Source: Flavobacterium sinopsychrotolerans
GTDB taxonomy: Bacteria; Bacteroidota; Bacteroidia; Flavobacteriales; Flavobacteriaceae
DNA: 64,000 bases
Assembly: GCF_900110375.1 (NCBI RefSeq)
Contig: NZ_FODN01000001.1
Span: 806,001 to 870,000, forward strand
Reading direction: 5' to 3'
Shown: positions 44,482 to 53,622 of the stretch, piece after piece
Layout of the letters: every line of letters begins with the position of its first letter
Numbering within the stretch: the first letter of the stretch is position 1
Made by a program: the position numbers and the translations under genes
Notes under the pieces: generated by a model
The model's database searches: none
What the model was told of the DNA's origin: nothing
The model's input: only the letters and a program-made list of their open reading frames with translations

Positions 44482-47319
44482 TTATAGATTGATATAAAGA
44501 TTCACGAAGTACGTTCTGCCGTATCCGTAGAAATATTTTGGTCCAAAAGAAGGCGTACCGCTGGAAACATCTTGATTAATTTGTCTGAAATTGGCATTTC
44601 GGGCTTGTTCGTAACCACCCGTTTTATAGGTAACATCAAGCACATTATTGATGCTGGCAAAAACGCCAACATTCTTTCCATAAATTCGCCATGATTTTCC
44701 ACCCACGAGATTGAGTAACATCGTAGGATCAAATTTTTCTTGTTTTAATAATACTGCGGCTCTTTCCTCCGTCGCCTCCGGAAAATTAAAACCGCTTGCG
44801 GGATTCTTATAAAATATTTCGGTTCTTGAAATAGGTGAAATATCAATATAACTGTTGGTGAGGTAATTTACATTGGCGCTAAGCCACCAATATTTTGGAT
44901 CTCGATACTCAATTCCTACGGAATACGCGCGTTGTGGCATTCCTGCTTGCTTGTAATTTTTGAGGGAAGCCGTTCCAAAATCAAAAACCGGACTGGTGTT
45001 TTCTGGAGTTGCTTCGGCATCGTTTGTCAATGTCACATGTGGATTACTGTCATACGTATATTCGCCAAAAGCCGCTGAAAAAGTAGTTTTAAATGTTTGC
45101 GTCAATTGATATTCCAAACTAAATTCTACACCCATATTCTTCTTGTTTAATTGCGTTAATGTTTGGCTCACAAAAGCATCTGTATTTAAATAACCGGAGC
45201 CATCATCAAAAATTCCTTCGGCATAAAAAAAGGAAATTTGAGTTGCGTTTTTAATCAGGGAATAATAAGCTGTCAGTCGGGCTTTCAGTTTTGGTGAACG
45301 GTAGACATAACTCGCATCCAAACTGCTGATGTTCTCACTTTCGATTCCGTCTACAATTGCATTATTCAAACGGGAATTTGCAAAAGTATTTTTCAAAGAA
45401 GGCGCTTTGGTCAAATGTGCCGCATTAAAAGTCACCAACTGTTTGCCGGAGATTTTCAAATTGAATCCGGCTTTGAAGCCAAAGTTTTCAAACGCAACTT
45501 TCTCACTTTTCCCAAAGGAATTGGTTTCATAAATCCCATTTTTGTACAAACCCTCCCGTTGATAATCTGCTCTGGAAAAATTTTGTGCCAGATAGAAATC
45601 CACTTTGCTATAAGTGAATTTAAATTGGGTAAATGCTTCTACCGTATTGGCAAAATAATTATAATTGTATCCGTATGTATCGCCAACGACTACTTGACGG
45701 TCTGGATTATTCAAATCAGATTGTGATTGATTCCCGCTGTAAAAAGCATCAATATCTTCAAAATAAGAGCCACCAAGCAAGTCCAATAACTTTTGTGAAT
45801 TGTGCGATTTTAGTTTTTTGAAAGACGCTCCGGCATTCATAAAAATATTTTCTGAGAGTTGCGCGCTAAAATTTGTTGTGGCCACCGCCGTTTCATCTTC
45901 CACTTGATCTTCATACAAAACATACTTGCTTTTTGTGGGTTCGTAGCCCGTAATTGTTCCATTAGCATCCAAAACTGGATTTTGATTGGCTTGATATAAT
46001 GCTGACCAATCAATTTGAGGATTGGCTAAAAATTCCCCTTTGCTTTTCTCCGCATTTTCATAATCCGGAGTAAATGCTCCCGAAAATTCTCCGTTATCCG
46101 GTGCATAAAGCGAGCTGTAATAACTAGGCATTTTTCTGTAATACGTGGGGTCAGGACTATTGGCATTTTGATAATCGATGTTGCTGTTGGCAATTTTTCC
46201 AAATTGATACATTACGCTCGAATTCAGATTCGTTTTATCATTGATTTTAAAATAATGATTCAGCATCATCGTGGGTTCTTCAATGGTTTTCATGCGGGCA
46301 TTTCTTTTTTCACCGTCCTGAAAACCCCAATACGAATTGTATTTTACGTTTGTAAGCTTCGTAACTTCGGCAGTGTTTGGCGAATTTTTGGCTCTGGAAT
46401 TAGGCGTGTACAGTGCCGTAAGATTCAACGAATGCTTCTCGCTTAACTTTTTTTCCAGGCTTATAAAAAAGGAATTCGCATCATAATTGGTTCCTTCAAA
46501 ATATCCTTCCTGCGCCCAGCGCTTTCCTGCCGAAACTACAAAAGCCCAACCACGGGAATTCATACCGGAAGCATGCGTTGCCATCGTGCGCCAACTGTAA
46601 TTGGTATTGGTTGATGAAAAGGAGATTCGGGAACCTGGTCTGTAAATGGAAGCCCGCGTGTTAATTTCCTGAGTTCCCAAAATTCCGCCAAACGTATAAT
46701 CTGAAGGGGCTGTTCCAAGGGTGAATTCCTGATTGCGGAGCGCATCATTCAATCCGCCCCATTCTCCCCATTGTGGTCTTCCATCATAAATTTTGTTCAT
46801 GGAAACGCCATTAATCATCATCGTGGAATGTTCGCTGTCTAATCCCCGCACTCTAAAACGAGCTTGTCCCCAGTTGAAAGCAGCGGATTGCAGAAAAGCA
46901 TCGCGGGACGATTGCAAGAGTCCGGAAGTACTTTCGGAACTGCTGTTGTCTTCGCCAAAATCGCTTTCGATAAGTGTGATAATGCTGTTTTGTTGTTCTG
47001 TGGATTGGTCTTCTTCTAAAGTCATGGTTCCCAAATCCAGCATTTGTCCTTCGGTGATTTCGACCGGATATAAGCCATCTTTGAAACCCTGACTGTGTAC
47101 CAGAAGCAATATATTTCCTGTGGGAACGGAATCAAAACTGAAATTACCATCCTCTTTAGTGAGTTGCATTAAAGTCGTATTTTGAACACTGACGACGACA
47201 AAACCTAATGGATTTTGGGTTTTGGAATCTACGACTTTTCCAAAAAAACCCGTACTGTTTTGTGCAATACTACATCCAATATGAACCATAAAGAAGAACG
47301 CAACGTAAAATTTATTCAT
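44482..47319 (-). CDS. TonB-dependent receptor with carboxypeptidase-regulatory-like N-terminal domain
   Basis: A 945-aa outer-membrane receptor. After the signal peptide comes a carboxypeptidase-regulatory-like domain (about 22-100: GFFGKVVDSKTQNPLGFVVVSVQNT), then a plug (about 120-230, RFRVRGLDSEHSTMMINGVSMN) and a long barrel ending in YFVNLYINL with a terminal aromatic/hydrophobic strand. It imports a large or scarce nutrient with energy from TonB. The operon partner is a DUF5689 lipoprotein, the kind of pair that replaces SusC/SusD for some substrates. Two stacked hairpins precede the gene. Confidence 0.92.
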   Translation of the reverse strand: MNKFYVAFFFMVHIGCSIAQNSTGFFGKVVDSKTQNPLGFVVVSVQNTTLMQLTKEDGNFSFDSVPTGNILLLVHSQGFKDGLYPVEITEGQMLDLGTMTLEEDQSTEQQNSIITLIESDFGEDNSSSESTSGLLQSSRDAFLQSAAFNWGQARFRVRGLDSEHSTMMINGVSMNKIYDGRPQWGEWGGLNDALRNQEFTLGTAPSDYTFGGILGTQEINTRASIYRPGSRISFSSTNTNYSWRTMATHASGMNSRGWAFVVSAGKRWAQEGYFEGTNYDANSFFISLEKKLSEKHSLNLTALYTPNSRAKNSPNTAEVTKLTNVKYNSYWGFQDGEKRNARMKTIEEPTMMLNHYFKINDKTNLNSSVMYQFGKIANSNIDYQNANSPDPTYYRKMPSYYSSLYAPDNGEFSGAFTPDYENAEKSKGEFLANPQIDWSALYQANQNPVLDANGTITGYEPTKSKYVLYEDQVEDETAVATTNFSAQLSENIFMNAGASFKKLKSHNSQKLLDLLGGSYFEDIDAFYSGNQSQSDLNNPDRQVVVGDTYGYNYNYFANTVEAFTQFKFTYSKVDFYLAQNFSRADYQREGLYKNGIYETNSFGKSEKVAFENFGFKAGFNLKISGKQLVTFNAAHLTKAPSLKNTFANSRLNNAIVDGIESENISSLDASYVYRSPKLKARLTAYYSLIKNATQISFFYAEGIFDDGSGYLNTDAFVSQTLTQLNKKNMGVEFSLEYQLTQTFKTTFSAAFGEYTYDSNPHVTLTNDAEATPENTSPVFDFGTASLKNYKQAGMPQRAYSVGIEYRDPKYWWLSANVNYLTNSYIDISPISRTEIFYKNPASGFNFPEATEERAAVLLKQEKFDPTMLLNLVGGKSWRIYGKNVGVFASINNVLDVTYKTGGYEQARNANFRQINQDVSSGTPSFGPKYFYGYGRTYFVNLYINL

Positions 47320-47367
47320 GAATTCAGATGATGAGGTTACAGTATAAAAGCGGGAATTACAATAAGA

Positions 47368-47403
47368 AGTTCAACCGTTACAATGAATTGCAACGGTTGA
47401 ACT
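47368..47403 (-). promoter_or_regulatory. Leader hairpin 1 upstream of the TonB receptor
   Basis: A 12-bp perfect stem (AGTTCAACCGTT and its complement AACGGTTGAACT) with CAAT/ATTG pairing in the loop region. It lies 49 bp from the start codon and has no T-run, so it is not a simple terminator. Operator or leader structure. Confidence 0.5.
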
Positions 47404-47415
47404 ACAAAAATTGAA

Positions 47416-47441
47416 AACGTTATCCGAAATGGGATAACGTT
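47416..47441 (-). promoter_or_regulatory. Leader hairpin 2 upstream of the TonB receptor
   Basis: AACGTTATCC and GGATAACGTT form a perfect 10-bp stem with a 6-nt loop, 12 bp beyond hairpin 1. The AACGTTATCC word resembles a dimeric operator half-site. No regulator can be assigned. Confidence 0.5.
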
Positions 47442-47658
47442 AAATAATTAAAAGTGAATTTTGGAAAAAGTGGTATAAACCTTAAATACGATACTGCTGA
47501 ATGAGTGGTATTTTGCATGCAGTATCAAATGAAAATATTCTATAAAAGAATTATAATGTTAAATGTATAAAAAAAATACTAACATATTGATTTTCAATGA
47601 AAATATTTTATCAAACCTGTTTTCGGGGAAAGTTCTTAGATAATCTGAACGAGTTCAG

Positions 47659-47760
47659 TAGCCCCGATGGCAGCAAGTATCCCAAGCTTTTGGACGTGGA
47701 TACTGCGAACAGCGGGAGAAAATGTTTTTATGGAAACGAAATATCGTGCTCCTAAAAATT
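47659..47760 (+). repeat. Dispersed intergenic structured repeat, copy 4
   Basis: Head TAGCCCCGATGGCAGCAAGTATCCC, middle with GGATACTGCGAACAGCGGGAG, tail TCGTGCTCCTAAAAAT. It ends 6 bp before the stop codon of the MFS gene. The inner stem is shorter than in copies 1 and 3 (GTATCC pairs with GGATAC). Confidence 0.6.
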
Positions 47761-47765
47761 TATAG

Positions 47766-48977
47766 TTATTCTATTGCTTTGATTCGGGATACCATTATTG
47801 CGATTAGAATCCCAAAAACGCCGATGAATGCGAATGAAAATCTGAGGCTTGACAGCTCCGCTATGTACCCGATGATTGGCGGACCCATAAGAAAACCCAG
47901 AAAACTTACGCTGGAAACGGTCGTCAAGGCTACGCTGGGCGACACATTTGGGGTTTTTCCGGCCACACTGTAAACTGTGGGAACTATGGTGGAAACTCCC
48001 AAACCAACGAACATAAACGCGATGGTTGCGGGAATGACAAATGGGAAGAATACGGCTGTAAAAAGTCCGGCTGATATCATGATGCCGCTGATTTGCAAGA
48101 CAGTTTTTCGGCCAAATTTACGAATCAAACCGTCTCCTAAGAAACGTCCGCCCGCCATCATAATCATAAAGGAAGTGTACCCCAAAATCACTAATGGTCC
48201 GGGCGCCTTGATGACATCTTTGAAATAAACACCGCTCCAGTCGAACATTACGCCTTCGCTTGCCATGCAACAAAACCCGATTATTCCCAACCAAATCAGC
48301 GCACTGTCCGGTTTAGAGAATAATTTTTTCTTTTCGGTTTGTATGGTTTCTTTGGCTTTTATTAAAAATTTATAGTTGAAAGCCATCATCAAAAATACGA
48401 TTCCGGCCACAATGAGAAAGTGAATGTACGGTGTTAATTCAAAAGCCAGCATTCCTAATCCTACTAATGCTCCCATGAATCCAGCAAAACTCCACATCCC
48501 GTGAAAGGAGGACATAATGGTTTTTTTGAAAAGCACTTCGGTGTAAACGCCTTGTGTGTTTACGGCGATATTAGATAGGTTTCCAAAGATTCCAAAGACG
48601 AATAATCCCAATGACAATTGCCAAGCGGAAACAGCCAATCCTAAATTTGTCATGCTAAAAACATATAATGAAAGGGCAAATATCAAGATTCTATTACTGC
48701 CAAAACGGGCGACTAATTTTCCAGAAAAAGGCATTATCACTAATTGACCTAATGGCAAAGCGAATAAAATACTTCCTAAATCACCTTCGCTAAGATGCAA
48801 AGCGGTTTTGATATCCGGGATTCGGCTAGCCCAAGTGGCAAAGCACAAACCCATCCCAAAGTAAAACATAGAAACTGCCCAACGAATTCGGTTCAAATAA
48901 GAAACCTTAGCTTCAGTGTATGTTTTCTTGAGTTTGGCTTTCGTATTTGACCTTCCTAAAAAGTTTAAATCTATCAA
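47766..48977 (-). CDS. MFS transporter
   Basis: A 403-aa major facilitator with about 12 hydrophobic segments. The first helix region reads AVSMFYFGMGLCFATWASRIPDIK; the ALHLSEGDLGSILFALPLGQLV block and GKLVARFGSNR loop are typical of the YbjJ/fucose-permease-like branch. A charged N-terminal tail of about 30 residues precedes the first helix; a later start is possible but not needed. Substrate unknown; sugar or drug efflux are the family possibilities. Confidence 0.9.
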   Translation of the reverse strand: MIDLNFLGRSNTKAKLKKTYTEAKVSYLNRIRWAVSMFYFGMGLCFATWASRIPDIKTALHLSEGDLGSILFALPLGQLVIMPFSGKLVARFGSNRILIFALSLYVFSMTNLGLAVSAWQLSLGLFVFGIFGNLSNIAVNTQGVYTEVLFKKTIMSSFHGMWSFAGFMGALVGLGMLAFELTPYIHFLIVAGIVFLMMAFNYKFLIKAKETIQTEKKKLFSKPDSALIWLGIIGFCCMASEGVMFDWSGVYFKDVIKAPGPLVILGYTSFMIMMAGGRFLGDGLIRKFGRKTVLQISGIMISAGLFTAVFFPFVIPATIAFMFVGLGVSTIVPTVYSVAGKTPNVSPSVALTTVSSVSFLGFLMGPPIIGYIAELSSLRFSFAFIGVFGILIAIMVSRIKAIE

Positions 48978-49086
48978 AGTGATTTATTTTAGCATTTAAT
49001 GGGTCAAAATTACAAAAAGCAATCATTGGTTGTGTCAAAACAAAACATTTGACGAAAAATACAACGTTATTGTTTATAAAAGTAGT

Positions 49087-49139
49087 TACCGCGAATTCGC
49101 GAATTTCTATACTTTTTAAAAATTAGCTAATTCGCGGTA
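49087..49139. terminator. Hairpin after the Gfo/Idh/MocA gene
   Basis: TACCGCGAATT at 49087-49097 pairs perfectly with AATTCGCGGTA at 49129-49139, with a 31-nt AT-rich loop containing TTCGCGAA. It lies just past the stop of the leftward gene. The large loop is unusual for a terminator, so it may be another dispersed palindrome. Confidence 0.5.
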
Positions 49140-49143
49140 GATT

Positions 49144-50184
49144 TTATAAGTCGATTACTTTTTTCTGTGCACTGCTTTGAATCGCAGCTTCAATAATTTG
49201 CATTACCTGAACACCTTCTTGTGCCGTTACCGGTTCGGTCGTGTCATTTACAATCGATTGATAAACTCCGTCAAAAAAGTCATAATAATTGCCTTGAAGT
49301 GTAGGAATAATTTCCTGAATAATTTCGCCATTAATTTCAGTGTGCAACAGTCCTTGTCTTTCGATGGATTCCGTTCCCCACGTTTCTAAATTTGGTTTAT
49401 TTCCTAATTTCAATTCGTCTTCCTGAACATCGCCGCGTGGTTTTAGGAATGAGCCTTTTTTCCCATGAATGACGTACGCCGGAATTGCTTCCCGAACAAA
49501 AAATCCTGCTTTGAGTCGGACGCGGAAATTGGAATAATACAGTAAAATATCAATATAATCATCTACCAAAGAATGTTCCCTTGTAATACGAATATCGGCA
49601 AAAACGGATTGTGGCAAACCAAATAAACACAGCGCCTGATCGATCAAATGCGGTCCCAAATCCTTCAGAATTCCAGCACCGGAATTGGCCGTTTCTTTGT
49701 GTTGTTTCGGACTCAAAAGTGGATTGTAGCGGTCGAAATGGAATTCGGCTTCCACGATATCACCTAATAGTTTATCTGAAATAATTTTCTGGACGGTTTT
49801 GAAATCGCTGTCCCACCTTCTGTTTTGGAAAACGGCCAGTTTCAATCCTTTTTCTTTGGCGATAGCCGCTAATTCCTGCGCTTGGGCAACCGTTGTAGTA
49901 AATGCTTTTTCGACAATAGCGTGTTTTCCGGCCAAAAGGACTTGTTTTGCATATTCATAATGCGTTTCCACCGGCGTATTTATAACGACTAAATCTACGT
50001 CATCTTCCAACAACTCTTCCATGGTGGCGTAACTTTTCACCGAAGGAAAATCCTGATGAATTAATTTTTTACTTCGTTCCCAAGAACCAAGGAGTTCAAA
50101 TCCGGGGTGAAAATTTAAAAAAGGAGCATGAAATACTTTCCCGGACATGCCGTAGGAAAGTAAAGCTGTTTTTATTTTTTGCAT
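49144..50184 (-). CDS. Gfo/Idh/MocA family oxidoreductase
   Basis: A 346-aa NAD(P)-dependent sugar or polyol dehydrogenase. The N-terminal Rossmann segment includes TALLSYGMSGKVFHAPF, and the family Glu-Lys-x-x motif is in KHAIVEKAFTTTVAQA. The catalytic-domain blocks are AEFHFDRYNPLLS and LKDLGPHLIDQALCLFG, with the catalytic His. It resembles E. coli YdgJ. The start at 50184 places the nucleotide-binding strand at a normal distance; the longer frame (50235) would run into a repeat array. Confidence 0.92.
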   Translation of the reverse strand: MQKIKTALLSYGMSGKVFHAPFLNFHPGFELLGSWERSKKLIHQDFPSVKSYATMEELLEDDVDLVVINTPVETHYEYAKQVLLAGKHAIVEKAFTTTVAQAQELAAIAKEKGLKLAVFQNRRWDSDFKTVQKIISDKLLGDIVEAEFHFDRYNPLLSPKQHKETANSGAGILKDLGPHLIDQALCLFGLPQSVFADIRITREHSLVDDYIDILLYYSNFRVRLKAGFFVREAIPAYVIHGKKGSFLKPRGDVQEDELKLGNKPNLETWGTESIERQGLLHTEINGEIIQEIIPTLQGNYYDFFDGVYQSIVNDTTEPVTAQEGVQVMQIIEAAIQSSAQKKVIDL

Positions 50185-50210
50185 GGTATTATTTTTCAAA
50201 TTATTGGCGT

Positions 50211-50574
50211 GTTTTTTTAAACATATAAGCCACATAAGTTTTTAAAAATTAAATAAGTAGTGAAGTTTTTGTCATTTATTTTCTTTTAAAATGGAGACTG
50301 ACACCTGTTTTTTTAACATATAAGTCATGTAAGTTTTTAAAAATTAGACAAGTAGTCAACTTTTTGTCATTTCTTTTCTTTCAAAAAATAGAGACTGAAA
50401 CCTATTTTTTTAACATATAAGGCATATAAGTTCATATAAGAATTGAAATATTTTTATACAGTTTCATTTTATAATTTTTAAAAGTAAAACTTAGATGACT
50501 TATACGTTTCAAAAATTAAACATATAAGTCATCTAAGAAATCTTAAAAAAAAAACTTATATGACTTATATGTTT
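50211..50574. repeat. CATATAAG repeat array
   Basis: Two tandem units (50211-50306 and 50307-50403; 96 and 97 nt, roughly 87 percent identical by eye) and the head of a third, each headed by AACATATAAG-nCAn-TAAG. Further copies follow: inverse at 50490-50509, direct at 50518-50537 and inverse at 50555-50574. The same motif bounds the GxxExxY unit at 29015-29590. No ORF inside. Confidence 0.85.
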
Positions 50575-50587
50575 CAAAATCAAAATC

Positions 50588-51655
50588 TTACATTTTAGCT
50601 CTTTCGTATTGTTTCGGCCATTCGACATCCGCATTTAAATCATGAGCAAATGTCAATCCCAGATTCGGATTTCTAAGGGATTCTCTGGCAAATAACACTA
50701 AATCCGCTTTTCCTGAAGCAACTATTTCTTCGGCTTGAGCGGCATCAGTAATTAAACCTACGGCGCTAGTCAGGATTCCGGTTTCATTTTTTATGCTTTC
50801 CGCAAAAGGAACTTGGTAATTTGGTCCCAAAGGAATTTGTTGGTGTGAAACTAATCCTCCCGAAGAAACATCAATTAAATCCACGCCTTTTTCTTTTAAC
50901 ATTTTCGAAAGCTGTACCGATTCCTCCAAGTTCCATCCGCCTTCTGCCCAATCTGTAGCCGAAATTCTAACGAATAAAGGCAAGTTTTCCGGCCATTCTG
51001 ATTGAACTGCATCCACGACTTCGAGTGTTAAACGGATTCGGTTTTCAAAACTTCCACCATATGCATCGGTTCTAAAATTAGACAAAGGCGAAAGAAACTG
51101 ATGCAACAAATACCCGTGTGCGGCATGAATTTCCATTACCTGAAAACCTGCTTGAACCGCTCTTTTTGTAGCTGATTTAAAGTCGGAAACTACCTTTTGA
51201 ATTCCCGCTTCGTCTAATGCAACGAGTGAGTTTTCAGTGTGATGATACGCAACCGCACTTGGCGCCATGGTATCCCAACCGCCTTGTGTTGCGTCTAGTT
51301 TTCGGCCTCCGTTCCAAGGTGATGCGGCACTTGCTTTTCTTCCGGCATGCGCCAATTGGATTCCGGGAACCGATTTCTGACTGATAATAAATTGATTAAT
51401 CTGCTGCATTTTTTCGATTTGCTCGTCTTTCCAAAGTCCCAAATCTTCTGGTGAAATTCGACCTTCGGGAGAAACTGAAGTCGCTTCCTGGATGATTAAT
51501 CCCGCACCACCACTGGCACGACTTCCAAGATGTACAAGATGCCAGTCATTGGCAAAGCCATCTTGGGCCGAATATTGGCACATTGGTGAAATAGCAATTC
51601 TATTTTTTAGCGTTATGCTTTTTATTTTGAGTGGAGAAAATAATTTTGAAGACAT
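50588..51655 (-). CDS. NADH:flavin oxidoreductase, old yellow enzyme family (YqjM/NamA-like)
   Basis: A 355-aa FMN-dependent ene-reductase. Seen are LKNRIAISPMCQYSAQDG (with the Cys typical of YqjM-type enzymes), WHLVHLGSRASGGAGLIIQEATSV, the His pair and Tyr of QVMEIHAAHGYLLHQFLSP, and LVLFARESLRNP at the C-terminal flavin phosphate site. It reduces activated double bonds with NADPH. Physiological substrate unknown. Confidence 0.95.
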   Translation of the reverse strand: MSSKLFSPLKIKSITLKNRIAISPMCQYSAQDGFANDWHLVHLGSRASGGAGLIIQEATSVSPEGRISPEDLGLWKDEQIEKMQQINQFIISQKSVPGIQLAHAGRKASAASPWNGGRKLDATQGGWDTMAPSAVAYHHTENSLVALDEAGIQKVVSDFKSATKRAVQAGFQVMEIHAAHGYLLHQFLSPLSNFRTDAYGGSFENRIRLTLEVVDAVQSEWPENLPLFVRISATDWAEGGWNLEESVQLSKMLKEKGVDLIDVSSGGLVSHQQIPLGPNYQVPFAESIKNETGILTSAVGLITDAAQAEEIVASGKADLVLFARESLRNPNLGLTFAHDLNADVEWPKQYERAKM

Positions 51656-51807
51656 ATCTTTATTTTAAAAGTGAAAGAAACGAGAAATGCTCATTTCAAA
51701 AAAGTAAAGTTAAGATTCACAGACCAAAGTAAGAATTGAATTTCTATTAATTAACAAACTTTTAAAATGGTATGGAACAATTATTGTAAAATAAACAAAT
51801 AGAAAAC

Positions 51808-51815
51808 CTTACTTT
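51808..51815 (+). promoter_or_regulatory. Promoter -7 element for rseP
   Basis: TACTTTTG matches TAnnTTTG, 64 bp before the rseP start. A TTG at 51782-51784 is 23 nt upstream, longer than ideal. Confidence 0.5.
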
Positions 51816-51879
51816 TGTGAGTTATAAAATTAAATTAATAAGAGGATTAGATTGCTTCGTTCCTCGCAATGACAAATAA

Positions 51880-53223
51880 ATGGACATAGTTATCAAGCTT
51901 TCTCAATTTTTATTGAGCTTATCATTACTGATTATACTTCACGAATTAGGACATTTCATTCCTGCAAAACTGTTTAAAACCAGAGTCGAAAAATTCTACT
52001 TATTTTTTGATGTTAAATATTCCCTTATCAAAAAGAAAATTGGCGAAACTGAATACGGTATCGGTTGGTTGCCTTTGGGCGGTTATGTGAAAATTTCCGG
52101 AATGATTGACGAAAGTATGGACAAGGAACAAATGGCTTTGCCTCCTCAACCATGGGAATTTCGTTCTAAACCGGCTTGGCAACGTTTGATTATTATGCTG
52201 GGTGGTGTTACCGTAAATTTCATTTTGGCTTTTATCATTTACATCGGAATGGCATTTGCATATGGCGATACCTATATTGCTAATGAAGATTTGAAAGACG
52301 GACTTTTGATTGAGAATCCCGTTATGAACAAAGCAGGTTTTCAAACAGGAGATAAAATAATTGCCGTTGATGGTGAAAAAATCATCAAGTTTGACAATGA
52401 AATGAATATGAAAATCATCATGGCTAAACAAGTCTTGATTGAAAGAAATGGAATAGAGCAAACAATCAAAATACCAGTTGATTTCGTGGATCAATTGTCT
52501 AAAGTAGAAAAAGGTTCTTTAGTTTCTATTAGAAAACCATTTGCCATTACTTCAATTTCTGAAGGATCTTTGAATACTAATTTACAGCCAAAAGATATTA
52601 TTTTGTCTTTAAATGGAGTATCAACCAAGTATTATGATCAAGTAACTTCCGTTTTAGAAAAGAATAAAAACAAAACTATTTCGGCTGTTGTTTTAAGAGA
52701 TGAAAAACAAGTTCCGTTGCAAGTTATTGTTTCTAAAGATGCAAAATTAGGAATTGGTATCGGAAGCTTAGGAATGGAATCATTAGAAAAATTAGGATAC
52801 TATAAAATCAGTAAACAGGAATTTAGTTTACTGGAATCAATCCCTGTAGGATTAGAGAAAGGAAAAAATCAATTAGTAGGGTACGGAAAACAATTGAAAA
52901 TGATTTTTAGTCCAAGTACAGGTGCTTACAAACAAGTAGGTGGTTTTAAAGCGATATTTGATATTTTTCCTAATACGTGGAGCTGGGAAGTTTTCTGGAA
53001 CATCACTGCTTTGTTATCCATAATGCTTGGCGTAATGAACTTATTGCCTATTCCAGCACTTGATGGCGGGCACGTAATGTTTTTATTATATGAAATCATC
53101 AGCGGTAAAAAACCAAGTGACAAATTCCTAGAGAATGCGCAAATGGTTGGTTTCGTATTACTTATAACGCTGTTACTATTTGCTAACGGAAATGACATTT
53201 ACAAGGCAATTGTAGGGAAGTAA
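51880..53223 (+). CDS. rseP: RIP zinc metalloprotease RseP (site-2 protease)
   Basis: A 447-aa intramembrane protease that cuts anti-sigma factors and leftover signal peptides. The zinc motif HELGH (H21, H25) lies in the first membrane helix. FYLFFDVKYSLIKKKIGETEYGIGWLPLGGYVKI follows in the family layout. There are two PDZ-like regions (about 140-290), and the third ligand region MNLLPIPALDGGHVMFLLYE lies near the end. Complete. Confidence 0.96.
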   Translation: MDIVIKLSQFLLSLSLLIILHELGHFIPAKLFKTRVEKFYLFFDVKYSLIKKKIGETEYGIGWLPLGGYVKISGMIDESMDKEQMALPPQPWEFRSKPAWQRLIIMLGGVTVNFILAFIIYIGMAFAYGDTYIANEDLKDGLLIENPVMNKAGFQTGDKIIAVDGEKIIKFDNEMNMKIIMAKQVLIERNGIEQTIKIPVDFVDQLSKVEKGSLVSIRKPFAITSISEGSLNTNLQPKDIILSLNGVSTKYYDQVTSVLEKNKNKTISAVVLRDEKQVPLQVIVSKDAKLGIGIGSLGMESLEKLGYYKISKQEFSLLESIPVGLEKGKNQLVGYGKQLKMIFSPSTGAYKQVGGFKAIFDIFPNTWSWEVFWNITALLSIMLGVMNLLPIPALDGGHVMFLLYEIISGKKPSDKFLENAQMVGFVLLITLLLFANGNDIYKAIVGK

Positions 53224-53250
53224 AAAAAATTAAAAAAAGTTTGATTTTTA

Positions 53251-53281
53251 TTTGCACAAACCAAATGATAGCCTATCTTTG
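53251..53281 (+). promoter_or_regulatory. Promoter for tRNA-Asn (TTTG-N19-TATCTTTG)
   Basis: TTTG at 53251-53254 and TATCTTTG at 53274-53281 with a 19-nt spacer, both halves matching the Bacteroidota consensus. Transcription would begin about 75 nt before the mature tRNA. Confidence 0.8.
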
Positions 53282-53360
53282 CACCGCTTTACAACTGAAA
53301 CGCACATCATAATAAAGCAATTAAAAACGTTCATTCACACCAGAATAAAAATATACAGTT

Positions 53361-53434
53361 TCCTTCTTAGCTCAGTTGGTTAGAGCATCTGACTGTTAAT
53401 CAGAGGGTCCTTGGTTCGAGCCCAAGAGAGGGAG
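53361..53434 (+). tRNA. tRNA-Asn (anticodon GTT)
   Basis: A 74-nt cloverleaf. Acceptor TCCTTCT pairs with AGAGGGA (one G-T pair), discriminator G at 53434. D-arm contains AGCTCAGTTGGTTAGAGC, anticodon stem TCTGA/TCAGA with GTT at 53395-53397. T-arm is CTTGG-TTCGAGC-CCAAG. The terminal CCA is not encoded. A T-rich hairpin terminator follows at once. Confidence 0.98.
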
Positions 53435-53442
53435 CTTTTTAA

Positions 53443-53470
53443 AAAGACTTTACAGCAATGTAAGGTCTTT
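53443..53470 (+). terminator. Terminator after tRNA-Asn
   Basis: A 12-bp stem with one G-T pair and a GCAA loop (53455-53458), followed by a T-run. Confidence 0.85.
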
Positions 53471-53557
53471 TTTGTTTTAAGGCGGTAGTGAAACAATATA
53501 ATTGTTAGGAAGTCATAAAACCAACTTTGCACATTCCCGGTTACAAGAAATAAAAAA

Positions 53558-53589
53558 GAGGATTCAAAAACATTACGTTTTGAATCCTC
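53558..53589 (-). terminator. Terminator after the PRISE-type reductase gene
   Basis: GAGGATTCAAAA at 53558-53569 pairs perfectly with 53578-53589, with an 8-nt loop and A/T runs on both sides. It serves the leftward gene ending at 53623. Confidence 0.85.
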
Positions 53590-53622
53590 TTTTTTTATTT
53601 CTTTCAGACTACCTTAAGATAA

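Larger units (their letters stand above)
47320..47765. other. Intergenic region between MFS and TonB receptor genes
   Basis: 446 bp without a gene. It contains two adjacent hairpins in the leader of the TonB receptor gene (47368-47403 and 47416-47441), an AT-rich stretch, and copy 4 of the dispersed structured repeat (47659-47760). Confidence 0.65.

Noticed and set aside
50211-50574. Possible CRISPR array
   Set aside because: Units of 96 and 97 nt are repeated whole, with no short repeat/unique spacer alternation, and single motif copies occur in both orientations. No cas gene is nearby.
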